A DNA stretch of 64,000 bases from WHSW01 sp963767285 (lineage in GTDB: Bacteria; Actinomycetota; Thermoleophilia; Solirubrobacterales; 70-9). The DNA lies in contig CAVYDJ010000004.1 in NCBI GenBank assembly GCA_963767285.1, positions 186,001 through 250,000 on the forward strand, read 5' to 3'. Numbering within the stretch: position 1 is the stretch's first letter; each line of letters opens with the position of its first letter. Below the pieces are notes generated by a model, which worked only from the letters and a program-made list of their open reading frames with translations, did no database searches and was not told the DNA's origin. A program made the position numbers and the translations under genes. This document shows positions 23,727 through 32,569 of this stretch, in pieces.

Positions 23727-26700
23727 CTACGACTTCGTAGCGAGCGCCGCGCAGCGTGCCGCGTCGACCGGGCGACCGAGCGCCTCCCAGGCGGCCTGCG
23801 CCTCGGCGAGCAGCGCCGCGTCGCCCGCCGCCGCGCCGCGCGCCTCGAGGCTGGCGGCCGTTCCGACCGGGTAGCGCAGGCGGTCGGCGAGACCCGCGGC
23901 CTCGTCGGCGACCTCGCGGGCGTTCTCGGACTTGCCCCAGACGGCGAGGTTGACGGCCCGCGCCGCGGTCGCCTCGACCGATTGCGCGATCAGGCCCGCC
24001 CGCTCGCAGAGGTCGAGCGCCCTGGCGAGCGCCTGGTCGGCGTCCGCGTAATCGCCGCGGTCGTGGAGCGCGGCGGCGAGCGCGTGCAGGGCCCCGAAAG
24101 CCACCTCCGAGCGGCCGACCTGCTCGGCGGTCTCCACCGCCCGCTGCAGGAGCTCCACCGAGTCGTCGAGCTCGCCCTCGTGCCACAGGATCACGCCACG
24201 CATCGAGTCGGGGAAGCACAGCTTCCCGGTCAGGCCCTCGCGCTCGGCGAGCGTCTGCGACGCGTCGGTCGCCCGCCCGGCCGCGTCCCAGTCGCCCCCG
24301 TAGACGGCGAGCTGGGCGAGCGCGGCGTGCAGCTCCACCTGGGACGGCAGGTCGCCGGTCCGCAGCGCAATCGCCAGCGCCTCGCCGTAGGCCTCCCCGG
24401 CGCCGCCGTAGTCGGCCTCGGAGATCTCGAGGTGATAGCCGAGCGCGAGCAGGGCCCGCACCGCCTCGGCGGGGTCGCTGTCGCGCGCCAGCTCGACCGA
24501 GCGCTCGAGGTTCTCGCGCGCCCGCTCCGAGTCGCCGATCCGGCCGAAGACGCGGCCGAAGATCCCGTGCGCGCGGCTTGCCGCCGCCGCCTCGCCGAGC
24601 CGCTCGGCCAGCCGCAGCGCCTTCTCGGATGCGTAGATCGCGAGCATGTTGTCGCCGGTGTGCATGTAGAGGGAGGCCGCCTCCTCGTACAGACGGACGA
24701 GCTCGAGACACGGCGGGCCGTCCTTGAGCAGGTCGATGCCGCGCTGGTAGTGCTCGATCGAGCCCTCGCGATCGCCCTTCTGCCACAGCCCGGCGCCGAT
24801 CTTGCGATGCAGGTCGCCGACCCGGGTCAGGTCCTCCTCGCCGCGGTGATACTCCATGCACTGCTCCAAGGCGCGCACGGCCCGGTCGACCCGCCCCAGC
24901 AGGAGCGCGACGTCGCCGAGCTTCTCGCCGATCCGCGCCGACGCCGCGGGTTCGAGCCGGCGCTTGAGGCCGAGCGCGGTCTCGTAATGGCCCTGGGCCT
25001 CGCTGTTGGAGTACAGCCCCGCCGCCGCGTCGCCGGCAGCCTCGAGCGCCGTCAGCGCCCGGGTGTCGATCGCCTCCAGCTCGTCGGGCTCGAGGTCGGC
25101 TTCGTCTCCCAGCGCGGCGGCGCGCGCGTAGTGCTCGGCGACCATCGCGATCACGCCCTCGGACCGGTCGGCCGCCCGGGTTGAGATGAACGCGCCCACC
25201 TCGGCGTGCTTGCGGGCGCGGACCGCCTTCGGCAGCGTCGAGTAGGCGACGTCGCGGATCAGCACGTGCTTGAAGGCGTATTCGCGCTCGCCCGCCAGCC
25301 GGCTGCCTGCGGTCGGCACGACCAGGTCCTTGCCGCGCAGCGATTCCAGGGCCGCCCGCAGATCCACGCCGTCGGCCGCGTCGCCTACCGAGCCCTCCCA
25401 GAACGTCTGGCCGACGACCGACGCCGCCTGCAGGACGCGGCGCTCCGCCAGCGGCAATGAGTCCAGGCGGGCGGCCAGCACCGAGTGCACCGTCTCCGGC
25501 AGGGCCTCGGCGTCCGCGGCTCCCTCTTCGACGATCCGGTTGACCATCTCCTCGGCGAACAGGGGGTTGCCGCCGGATCGCGCCGCGACCTGGTCGGCGA
25601 GCTCGGCGCCGGCGGCGTCGCCGAGCAGCGCGGCGACCAGCGCCTGCGACTGCTCGCGCGCCAACGGCTCGAGGGTCACCGTGGTCGCGTTGAGCCGGCC
25701 GCCGCCCCAGCCGGGCCGGCGATCGAGCAGCTCGTCGCGGGCCATGCACACGATCAGGATCGGACCCCGGGCCCACCGGGCCAGGTGCTCGATCAGGTCC
25801 AGCATCCCCTCGTCGGCCCAGTGGATGTCCTCGACCGCGAAGACGACCGGCTGGCGGGTGCTGCCCACCTCGACCAGGCTCCGCACGGCGGAGAAGAGGC
25901 GCTCGCGCATCTGTTGCGGGTCCTCGTGCTCCCCCGAGTCCGGCGTTGCCCCGTTGGGCGGTTCGATACCGAGCGGGCGCCCGAGCGCGGCGGCGAGGCG
26001 CTCGGGCGGCTCCTCGACCTCCGCATCGGCGGTCAGCTCCTCGATCCCGCCGTGGAGCTTGCGCCAGGCCGCCTCCGTGTCGTCGGTGTCGACGATCTCG
26101 AACGTGCCCCGGACGATCTCGCCGAGCGCCCAGTACGCCAGCCCGGCGCCGTAGGCGGGGCAGCCGCCGAGGCGCACGGCCGGCGGCGGGGAGCGGTCGC
26201 CGACGATGTGGGCGAACTCGCGCAGCAGGCGGCTCTTGCCGACCCCGGCCTGGCCGAGCACCGTGACCAGGTGCGGGCGGCCTTCACTGGTCACCCGTTC
26301 GAAGAGCGAGACGAGCAGGTCCGTCTCATCCGCGCGACCGACGAGCGGCGTCGAGGCGCTCGCCGCGCGGGTGGCGCGGCCGCGAACGACCGCCCGTACG
26401 GCCTCCCAGGCGGGGACCGGCTCCGCCTTGCCCTTCAGCTCGAGCGGCTCGAGCTCGACGTACTCGATCGCCGCCCGCGTCAGCCGGTGGGTGACCTCGC
26501 CCACGATCACGGTTCCCGGCTCGGCGGCGCCCTGCAGCCGGGCGGCGACGTTCACCGGGTCGCCGATCACCGTGTAACCGTCCCCAACCCGGCCCGCGAG
26601 CACCTCGCCGGAGTTGATCCCGACCCGGAGCTTGAACTCCGCGCCGACGTCGGCTGTGACCCTGGCGTTGATCTCGTCCATCGCCGCCTGCATGGCGAGC

Positions 26701-27137
26701 CCGGCGCGCACCGCGCGCTCGGGGTCGTCCTCGTGGGCTACCGGGGCACCGAAGAGGCCCATCACGTTGTCGCCGATGTACTTGTCGATCGTGCCCCCGA
26801 AGCGCTCGATCTCATCGCCGAGCCGGCGCAGCGCCCGGTCGACCATCGATTTCGCCCGCTCCGGGTCGAGGCGCTCGGAGACGGCGGTGTATCCGGAGAG
26901 GTCGGCGAAGATGATCGTCGCCTTGCGCCGCTCCTCGGGCAGCTGCTCCTCGGCGCCGGCCGGCGGTGCGGCGGGCGTGGCGGTGCCGCCAAGGGCAGTC
27001 CCGCATTCGATGCAGAACTTGGCGCCGGGCGGGTTCTCGGCGCCACACCCCGGGCACTTGGCCGCGAGCCCGGCGCCGCACGACATGCAGAACTTGGCGT
27101 TCTCAGGGTTCGCGGTGCCGCACGAGGGGCAGTTCAT
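23727..27137 (-). CDS. Zinc-ribbon/class III cyclase/AAA ATPase/TPR signalling protein
   Basis: 1136 residues. Two N-terminal zinc ribbons (C3-C6-C17-C20 and C28-C31-C42-C45) precede a class III adenylate/guanylate cyclase domain (about 65-250) with both metal-binding Asp residues, D79 (F-A-D-L-S-G-Y) and D123 (I-G-D-N), and the N196-x3-R200 transition-state pair. A STAND/AAA-type ATPase follows (Walker A G-Q-A-G-V-G-K-S 295-302; Walker B V-F-A-V-E-D-I-H-W-A-D), and the last 500 residues are alpha-helical TPR-like repeats. This layout matches large actinobacterial cyclase regulators that probably link ligand or protein sensing to cAMP synthesis. Catalytic residues look intact. Confidence 0.9.
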   Translation of the reverse strand: MNCPSCGTANPENAKFCMSCGAGLAAKCPGCGAENPPGAKFCIECGTALGGTATPAAPPAGAEEQLPEERRKATIIFADLSGYTAVSERLDPERAKSMVDRALRRLGDEIERFGGTIDKYIGDNVMGLFGAPVAHEDDPERAVRAGLAMQAAMDEINARVTADVGAEFKLRVGINSGEVLAGRVGDGYTVIGDPVNVAARLQGAAEPGTVIVGEVTHRLTRAAIEYVELEPLELKGKAEPVPAWEAVRAVVRGRATRAASASTPLVGRADETDLLVSLFERVTSEGRPHLVTVLGQAGVGKSRLLREFAHIVGDRSPPPAVRLGGCPAYGAGLAYWALGEIVRGTFEIVDTDDTEAAWRKLHGGIEELTADAEVEEPPERLAAALGRPLGIEPPNGATPDSGEHEDPQQMRERLFSAVRSLVEVGSTRQPVVFAVEDIHWADEGMLDLIEHLARWARGPILIVCMARDELLDRRPGWGGGRLNATTVTLEPLAREQSQALVAALLGDAAGAELADQVAARSGGNPLFAEEMVNRIVEEGAADAEALPETVHSVLAARLDSLPLAERRVLQAASVVGQTFWEGSVGDAADGVDLRAALESLRGKDLVVPTAGSRLAGEREYAFKHVLIRDVAYSTLPKAVRARKHAEVGAFISTRAADRSEGVIAMVAEHYARAAALGDEADLEPDELEAIDTRALTALEAAGDAAAGLYSNSEAQGHYETALGLKRRLEPAASARIGEKLGDVALLLGRVDRAVRALEQCMEYHRGEEDLTRVGDLHRKIGAGLWQKGDREGSIEHYQRGIDLLKDGPPCLELVRLYEEAASLYMHTGDNMLAIYASEKALRLAERLGEAAAASRAHGIFGRVFGRIGDSERARENLERSVELARDSDPAEAVRALLALGYHLEISEADYGGAGEAYGEALAIALRTGDLPSQVELHAALAQLAVYGGDWDAAGRATDASQTLAEREGLTGKLCFPDSMRGVILWHEGELDDSVELLQRAVETAEQVGRSEVAFGALHALAAALHDRGDYADADQALARALDLCERAGLIAQSVEATAARAVNLAVWGKSENAREVADEAAGLADRLRYPVGTAASLEARGAAAGDAALLAEAQAAWEALGRPVDAARCAALATKS

Positions 27138-27183
27138 GCTGAGGTGAGGATAAGCCGCGTCCGCGGGCGGCGAAAGCGGGGCG

Positions 27184-27278
27184 GGTCAGGTGGGGGAGGG
27201 GGTTCACGCGACGCGCGCGGCTTTACCCACACAGGACGTGGCCAAAGCCGCGTCCGTGAGCGGGCCACCCCTACCCAG
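27184..27278. repeat. Structured intergenic repeat, family A copy 2
   Basis: Same arms as 712-817 (GGTGGGGGAGGGG left, CCACCCCTACCC right), with the plus-strand core GCGGCTTTACCCACACAGGA. GCGCGGCTTT and AAAGCCGCGT form an internal stem. The gap 27138-27323 holds nothing else I can identify. Confidence 0.6.
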
Positions 27279-27323
27279 CCCCGTAAAAAGCCCCGCATCG
27301 CGCCGCGGCCAACGAACGGCCGC

Positions 27324-27548
27324 CTAGTCGATCGGGATGACCTCGACCCGCGGGCTGTCGTCGGTGGCCGCGTCGTCCATGCGCACCAGGTAGTGGTCGA
27401 TCATCGCCCGCATCGTGACCAGCGCCTCGCGCTGCACCGACTGCCATTGCCCCCGCAGCTCGGGGGTGGGGGTCGCGCGGAGGATCTCGGCGCCGCGGCA
27501 GATCGGGCAGAGCTCGACGCACTCGTGGGGATGTTCAGGCGTGGCCAT
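27324..27548 (-). CDS. Small protein with CPIC zinc-knuckle-like motif, partner of the ArsA-type ATPase
   Basis: 74 residues. One C-x5-C-x2-C motif (E-C-V-E-L-C-P-I-C-R) in the first 20 residues could bind a metal together with the nearby His; the rest is a helix (R-E-A-L-V-T-M-R-A-M-I-D-H-Y). The start overlaps the ArsA-type gene by 14 nt, so the two are translated together. Function unknown; the tight coupling suggests a physical or regulatory partner of the ATPase. Confidence 0.7.
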   Translation of the reverse strand: MATPEHPHECVELCPICRGAEILRATPTPELRGQWQSVQREALVTMRAMIDHYLVRMDDAATDDSPRVEVIPID

Positions 27549-28737
27549 CGGAGTTCGTGGTCGGGAAGCTGACCTCGAGCGCGCCGTCGGCGAGCTTGGC
27601 GCCGGTCGGGCTGCGGCGAGCGAGCCCGGCGGGGAGGATGATAGTTCGCTTGCGCGGCCCGACCGTCACGATCAGCTCGGCGCCGACCTTCTTCAGGCCG
27701 ACGTCGCCCTTCGTGCCGAAGGGGACGCGGATCCGCACCGTCGCGGTGCCGTTGTGCGATTCGATCTCGTGGGCTAGCTCGGTGTGCAGGACCGCCGCCG
27801 GCTCGACGTCGTCGCCGTACAGCTCGTCGGCGAGCCGGTCGAGCATCCGGGTACCGACCACCTCCTCCTCGAAGTAACGGGCGGTCAGCACCGGGATCGG
27901 GGCGAAGCCGCTGCGCACCTCGTCGAGCCGGTCGCGTTGGCGCTCGAGCCAGTCGCCGAAATAGCCATCGGCGACCTCGTCCGGAAAGACCCGGTTGACG
28001 ATCACCGCGTCGGTCAGGTAGCCATACAGGTTCAGGTAGGTAAAGGTCCGCTGGGCCTCCTTGATCACCATCCGGTCGGGGTTCATGACCAGCCGGATCG
28101 AGGCCCGCTCGCGGTCCCGGAGGATCTCGTTCATCGCGATCATCTGGCGGACCAGGCCCTGCACCTCGGCGAGCACGTCCTCGCCGGGCAGCTCGACGTC
28201 CATCATGCGCGCGATCGGCTTCGCCGCGTTGACCAGCCGCCGCTCCCACGGGAACACCTTCTCCAGCCACCAATGCGCGATGTCGGGGAAACCGAGCAGT
28301 CGCAGCGTCTCGCCGGTCGGCGCGCAGTCGACGATCACGACGTCGAAGTCACCCGAGTCGTGGTGGCGCTTGATCTGCAGGAGGCTGAACAGCTCGTCCA
28401 TCCCGGGCGGGACGCTGAGCTCCTCGGCGGCGATGTCCATCACTCCGCGGTCGTGGAGCATCGCCCCGAGCCAGCGCTGCACCGCGCCCCAGTTCGCCTC
28501 CATCTCGCGCTCCGCCTGTACCTCCTGGCCCCACAGGCACTCGCCGACCGGGGTCGGATCGGGGCCGAGCTCCGCCTCGAGCGAGTCGGCGAGGCTGTGG
28601 GCCGGGTCGGTCGAGAGCACCACCGTGCGCAGACCGGCGGCCGCGCAGCGACGCGCGGTGGCGGCGGCGACGCTGGTCTTGCCGACGCCGCCCTTGCCGG
28701 TGTAGAGGATCGTGCGCGGGGCGCTGGCGGTGAGCAC
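27535..28737 (-). CDS. ArsA/GET3-type ATPase
   Basis: 400 residues. Deviant Walker A G-K-G-G-V-G-K-T (14-21) with the signature lysine of the SIMIBI class, D-P-A-H-S-L switch I, V-D-C-A-P-T-G-E-T switch II, and a C-terminal beta-rich extension (V-R-I-R-V-P-F-G) of the alpha-crystallin/HSP20-like type seen in actinobacterial and cyanobacterial homologues. Only one ATPase unit is present. No arsB or arsR gene is near, so arsenite export is unlikely; a role in membrane-protein targeting or cofactor handling is more plausible but unproven. Confidence 0.9.
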   Translation of the reverse strand: MLTASAPRTILYTGKGGVGKTSVAAATARRCAAAGLRTVVLSTDPAHSLADSLEAELGPDPTPVGECLWGQEVQAEREMEANWGAVQRWLGAMLHDRGVMDIAAEELSVPPGMDELFSLLQIKRHHDSGDFDVVIVDCAPTGETLRLLGFPDIAHWWLEKVFPWERRLVNAAKPIARMMDVELPGEDVLAEVQGLVRQMIAMNEILRDRERASIRLVMNPDRMVIKEAQRTFTYLNLYGYLTDAVIVNRVFPDEVADGYFGDWLERQRDRLDEVRSGFAPIPVLTARYFEEEVVGTRMLDRLADELYGDDVEPAAVLHTELAHEIESHNGTATVRIRVPFGTKGDVGLKKVGAELIVTVGPRKRTIILPAGLARRSPTGAKLADGALEVSFPTTNSDGHA

Positions 28738-28806
28738 TAGGGCCGCTCAGGGTAGTTCGCTACGCTCACGCGCGCCTTTCAACTCGAGAACTAGGAGAAC
28801 ACCGCC

Positions 28807-29907
28807 TTGATCCGGATCCGAACCTTCATCCTTCTTTGCCTCCTCGCGCTGGCCGTTCCGGTCGTGGTTGCCGGATGCGGCAGCGACGACAGCGGCCAGG
28901 ACCCGCAGGCGGTCCTGGAGGAGACCTTCAACAACGACACCAAGGTGAGCAGCGGGGATCTCTCGCTGACCGCGTCGGTTAACGCAGAGGGGGAGCAGGG
29001 CGGCAGCTTCGAGGCCAGCCTCAGCGGGCCGTTCCAGGGCGACCCCGACAACGAGGCGGCGATTCCGCAGGTCGATTGGACGGCCACCGCATCGGGCTCC
29101 GCGGCCGGCCAGAGCATCGACTTCTCGGGCGGCATCGTGATCACCTCCGACAACGCCTACCTCGAGTACGAGGACCAGGCGTATGAGATCGGCACGGACG
29201 CGTTCGCCCAGGTCAAGCAGGCCTTCGAGGCCCAGGCCCAGGCGGCCGGCGGCGCCGAGACCGACACGGGCACGTTCCAGGAGCAGTGCGCGTCGGCGAT
29301 CGAGCAGGCCGGCGGCGATCCGTCGGCGTGCGACTTCGATCTCGAGAGCTGGCTCACGAACCTGACCGACGAGGGCACCGAGGATGTCGGTGGTGTGGAG
29401 ACGGTTCACGTCTCCGGCGACGCCAACATCGAGCAGATCCTCACCGACATCGGCAACCTCGCATCGTCGGTCCCGCAGGCCGCCTCGTCGGGCTTCGACC
29501 CGTCGCAGCTGGGCCTCGTCTCGAGCGCGGTCACCAACGCCTCGATCGACGTCTACTCGGGCGAGAGCGATCACGTTCTGCGCAAGCTCGAGGTCAACCT
29601 GACGATCGACCCCTCGGCGGTCGCTCCCGGCGGCGCGGTGCCGATCGGCGAGATCACGGTCGCCTTCGCGATCGAGATCGACGGCCTCAACGAGGAACAG
29701 ACGATCACGGCTCCGTCGGGTGCCAAGCCGCTCGCCGAGCTGTTCGGCGACCTCGGCATCGACCCGAGCACGCTCGACCAGATCCCGGGTCTCCCGGGCG
29801 GCACCGGCGGCTCGGGCGGCGGCGGTGGCGGCGGCAGCGACTACCTGGACTGCGTGCAGCAGGCGTCGACACCGCAAGAGATCAACGACTGCGCCAGCCA
29901 GCTGTAG
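28807..29907 (+). CDS. Secreted lipoprotein, LppX/LprG-like size class
   Basis: 366 residues from TTG 28807. The lipoprotein signal peptide (M-I-R-I-R-T then a hydrophobic core) ends in the lipobox V-A-G-C with Cys24. The mature part is acidic and beta-rich with two further Cys (E-Q-C and A-C-D-F), then a Gly/Ser linker of about 15 residues and a short C-terminal Cys-containing segment (Y-L-D-C-V and N-D-C-A). A lipid-carrier role like LppX/LprG is possible from length and beta content but not demonstrated. A GC-rich intrinsic terminator follows at once. Confidence 0.8.
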   Translation: MIRIRTFILLCLLALAVPVVVAGCGSDDSGQDPQAVLEETFNNDTKVSSGDLSLTASVNAEGEQGGSFEASLSGPFQGDPDNEAAIPQVDWTATASGSAAGQSIDFSGGIVITSDNAYLEYEDQAYEIGTDAFAQVKQAFEAQAQAAGGAETDTGTFQEQCASAIEQAGGDPSACDFDLESWLTNLTDEGTEDVGGVETVHVSGDANIEQILTDIGNLASSVPQAASSGFDPSQLGLVSSAVTNASIDVYSGESDHVLRKLEVNLTIDPSAVAPGGAVPIGEITVAFAIEIDGLNEEQTITAPSGAKPLAELFGDLGIDPSTLDQIPGLPGGTGGSGGGGGGGSDYLDCVQQASTPQEINDCASQL

Positions 29908-29931
29908 GCGGGGCGCGGTACTAGAACGTCA

Positions 29932-29966
29932 CGGGGCCCCGGCGAAGTTCGCCGGGGCCCGTTTTC
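29932..29966 (+). terminator. Intrinsic terminator after the lipoprotein gene
   Basis: GGGCCCCGGCG and CGCCGGGGCCC arms with an AAGTT-type loop, followed by GTTTTC. Confidence 0.85.
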
Positions 29967-29967
29967 G

Positions 29968-29973
29968 TAGGCT
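29968..29973 (+). promoter_or_regulatory. Leaderless -10 box of the calcium/proton exchanger gene
   Basis: TAGGCT, 7 nt before ATG 29981 and directly after the lipoprotein terminator. Confidence 0.5.
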
Positions 29974-29980
29974 CTGACCG

Positions 29981-31114
29981 ATGACGGCCGACTCAACCGG
30001 CGGGGGGGTGCGCCGCTTCCTGCTCAGCGCGCAGGGCTGGCCTTATCTGTTGGTGCCGTTCATCCCGGCGGCGGTGGTGCTCGAGCTCGCGCACGCGGAT
30101 GCGGTGCTGATCTTCTTCGTCGCCGCGCTCGGGATCGTTCCGACGGCGGCGCTGATGGGCCTCGCGACCGAGGAGCTCGCCGCCAAGTCCGGCCCCGGGA
30201 TCGGCGGTCTCCTGAATGTGACGTTCGGCAACGCGCCGGAGCTGATCATCGCCCTCATCGCGCTGAACGCCGGCCTTCAGGAGGTCGTCAAGGCCTCGAT
30301 CGTCGGCTCGATCATCGGCAACATCCTGCTCGTACTCGGGGCCTCGATGCTGATCGGCGGGCTCAAGCATCAGCGCCAGACCTTCAGCCCGCAGGCCGCC
30401 ACGATCCAGGCAACGATGCTGTTCCTCGCCGCCGGGGCCCTGATCATGCCGGCGATCTTCGAGCTGGTGGAGGGCCAGGGCCTGCCGGGCCCGAACGACG
30501 AATTCGTCAACTACGGCTCGACCGTTGAGAAGCTCTCGCTGGCGACCGCGATCGTCCTGATCGGCACCTACATCGCGGGCCTGTTCTTCTCGCTGCGAAC
30601 GCACAAGGACCTGTTCAACCCGCCTTACGCCGACGAGCACGAGGAGGGCTTCGGCTGGAGCGTGCGCCGTGCGGTGATCTATCTGTTCGTCGCGGGGCTC
30701 GCGGTCGGGTTGATGTCGGAGGTGCTCGTCGGCTCGATCAGCGAGGCTTCGGACTCGATCGGCCTCTCGGAGTTCTTCGTTGGCGTGATCGTTGTCGCAA
30801 TCGTCGGTAACGCCGCCGAGCACTGGGTAGCGATCCTGGTCGCGTTCAAGAACAAGATGGACCTCGCGGTCAACATCGCGATCGGCTCGAGCGCTCAGAT
30901 CGCGCTGTTCGTCGCTCCGGTGCTGGTGATCGCCTCCTTCTTCATCGGCGTCGGCCCGATGCCGCTGGTCTTCAACGGCTTCGAGCTCGGCGCGATCCTG
31001 ATCGCGATCCTGGTGGCGCAGGTGATCACCCACGACGGCGAGTCGAACTGGTTCGAAGGGGTTCAGCTCCTGGCGCTGTACGCGATCCTCGGGATCGCCT
31101 TCTTCTACGCCTGA
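29981..31114 (+). CDS. Calcium/proton exchanger (CAX family)
   Basis: 377 residues, about 11 transmembrane helices. The two inverted CaCA alpha repeats are visible: F-G-N-A-P-E-L-I (residues about 84-91), where the family has G-N-A-x-E, and V-G-N-A-A-E-H-W (about 268-275). The acidic loop between the halves is short. It exchanges cytoplasmic Ca2+ for external H+. The stop overlaps the next gene by one base (TGATG), and that gene encodes a second CaCA protein. Confidence 0.92.
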   Translation: MTADSTGGGVRRFLLSAQGWPYLLVPFIPAAVVLELAHADAVLIFFVAALGIVPTAALMGLATEELAAKSGPGIGGLLNVTFGNAPELIIALIALNAGLQEVVKASIVGSIIGNILLVLGASMLIGGLKHQRQTFSPQAATIQATMLFLAAGALIMPAIFELVEGQGLPGPNDEFVNYGSTVEKLSLATAIVLIGTYIAGLFFSLRTHKDLFNPPYADEHEEGFGWSVRRAVIYLFVAGLAVGLMSEVLVGSISEASDSIGLSEFFVGVIVVAIVGNAAEHWVAILVAFKNKMDLAVNIAIGSSAQIALFVAPVLVIASFFIGVGPMPLVFNGFELGAILIAILVAQVITHDGESNWFEGVQLLALYAILGIAFFYA

Positions 31115-32106
31115 TGGAGTACGTCCTGCTGGCGACGAGCTTCGCCGTGATCCTGGCGGGCGCGCTGCTGTTCACCAACGCGGTCGAGTGGGCGGGCAAC
31201 AAGCTGGAGATCGGCGAGGGCGCGACGGGCAGCATCCTCGCGGCCGTGGGCACGGCAATGCCCGAGACGCTGATTCCGATCGTCGCCGTGATCGGCGGTG
31301 CGGAGGGGTCCGAGGACGTCGCGATCGGCGCAATCATCGGCGCCCCCTTCCTGCTGGCCACGATCGCGATGGCTCTGGTCGGGGTCTCGGCGCTGATCTT
31401 CCGCGGGCGCCGCGAACAGGGGACGAAACTGCGGGCGCACGTCGAGACGCTCGACCGCGACCTCATCTTCTTCCTCGTCTTCTTCGCCGCCGGGATCGCG
31501 ATGGGCGTCGTGGTTCCCGAGGAGCTTCACATCCCGTTCGCGATCGTGTTCGTCGCGGCCTACGCCGTCTACGTGCGCCAGACCCTGCGCGGCGGCGGTG
31601 CGATCCAGGAGCCGGAGACGATCGGCCCGCTCTATCTCGACCGCACCCCCGGCGACGATCCGCCCGGTGGCACCGTCGTGCTCCAGCTGATCGTCGGGCT
31701 TGGGGCGATCGTCGGCGGCGCGCACCTGTTCGTCGAGGAGCTGATCACCGTGGCCGAGAACATCGGCATCGACGCCCTGGTCCTCTCGCTCGTGCTCGCG
31801 CCGCTGGCGACCGAGCTGCCCGAAAAGGCGAACAGCTTCTTCTGGGTCAAGGACGGCAAGGACAGCCTCGCGCTCGGCAACATCACCGGGGCGATGGTGT
31901 TCCAGTCGACGATCCCGATCGCGGTCGGACTCGCCTTCACCGACTGGGACCTCGACCGCTACGCGGTCGTATCCGGCGTGCTCGGGCTCGCCGGCGGTGT
32001 GGTCGCCTACTGGGCGCTGCGCCTGCGCGGGCGCTTCGAGGCGCTGCCGATCGCGATCTGGACGGGACTGTTCTGCGCCTTCATCGTCTACGTCTCCGTG
32101 GCCTGA
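31114..32106 (+). CDS. CaCA-superfamily sodium/calcium antiporter
   Basis: 330 residues, about 10 hydrophobic helices in two related halves. The alpha-repeat motifs are A-V-G-T-A-M-P-E-T-L (46-55) and A-P-L-A-T-E-L-P-E-K (228-237), the G-T-S-x-P-E pattern of YrbG/NCX-type exchangers. Translationally coupled to the CAX gene, so the two may act as a pair in Ca2+ extrusion or assemble together. The 3' end overlaps the convergent peroxiredoxin gene by 19 bp. Confidence 0.88.
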   Translation: MEYVLLATSFAVILAGALLFTNAVEWAGNKLEIGEGATGSILAAVGTAMPETLIPIVAVIGGAEGSEDVAIGAIIGAPFLLATIAMALVGVSALIFRGRREQGTKLRAHVETLDRDLIFFLVFFAAGIAMGVVVPEELHIPFAIVFVAAYAVYVRQTLRGGGAIQEPETIGPLYLDRTPGDDPPGGTVVLQLIVGLGAIVGGAHLFVEELITVAENIGIDALVLSLVLAPLATELPEKANSFFWVKDGKDSLALGNITGAMVFQSTIPIAVGLAFTDWDLDRYAVVSGVLGLAGGVVAYWALRLRGRFEALPIAIWTGLFCAFIVYVSVA

Positions 32107-32558
32107 GCCAGTAACTCAAGAACCTCGTCGTCGTGCGTCTTCGGCGACGCCTTCGGGATCACGTGGGCGATCCTGCCCTCGGGGTCGATGATGAAGGTCG
32201 CCCGCTGGACGCCCCAGTAGGTCTTGCCGTAATTCGTCTTCTCGACCCAGGTCCCGTAGGCCTCCGCGACCGCGTGGCCGGCATCGGCGAGCAGGGTGAA
32301 GTCGAGGTCGTGCTTGCCGGCGAACTTAGCCTGCGCCTCGACAGTGTCGGGCGAGACGCCGATCACCCGGGCCCCGGCGGCCTCGTAGTCGGCGCGGCGG
32401 TCGCGGATCCCGCACGCCTGCGTCGTGCACCCCGGGGTATCTGACCGCGGGTAGAAGTAGAGAACGACGGTCTGGCCGCGCAGATCCGAGAGCGTCACGA
32501 CGTCGCCGTTCTGGTCGGGGAGGGTGAAGTCGGGAGCGTTGTCGCCGGCATCGAGCAC
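32088..32558 (-). CDS. bcp: Thiol peroxidase, BCP/PrxQ family
   Basis: 156 residues. Peroxidatic Cys44 in S-D-T-P-G-C-T-T-Q-A-C, with the resolving Cys49 five residues on, as in atypical two-Cys PrxQ; W-G-V-Q-R-A-T-F-I-I-D supports the family. Reduces H2O2 and organic hydroperoxides with thioredoxin as donor, in the cytoplasm. The 3' end overlaps the CaCA gene. Confidence 0.93.
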   Translation of the reverse strand: MLDAGDNAPDFTLPDQNGDVVTLSDLRGQTVVLYFYPRSDTPGCTTQACGIRDRRADYEAAGARVIGVSPDTVEAQAKFAGKHDLDFTLLADAGHAVAEAYGTWVEKTNYGKTYWGVQRATFIIDPEGRIAHVIPKASPKTHDDEVLELLAQATET

Positions 32559-32569
32559 GGCGGGGAAAT

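Noticed and set aside
27535..28737. Arsenic-resistance operon
   Set aside because: No arsB/acr3, arsR or arsC nearby, only a single ATPase unit, and a chaperone-like C-terminus.
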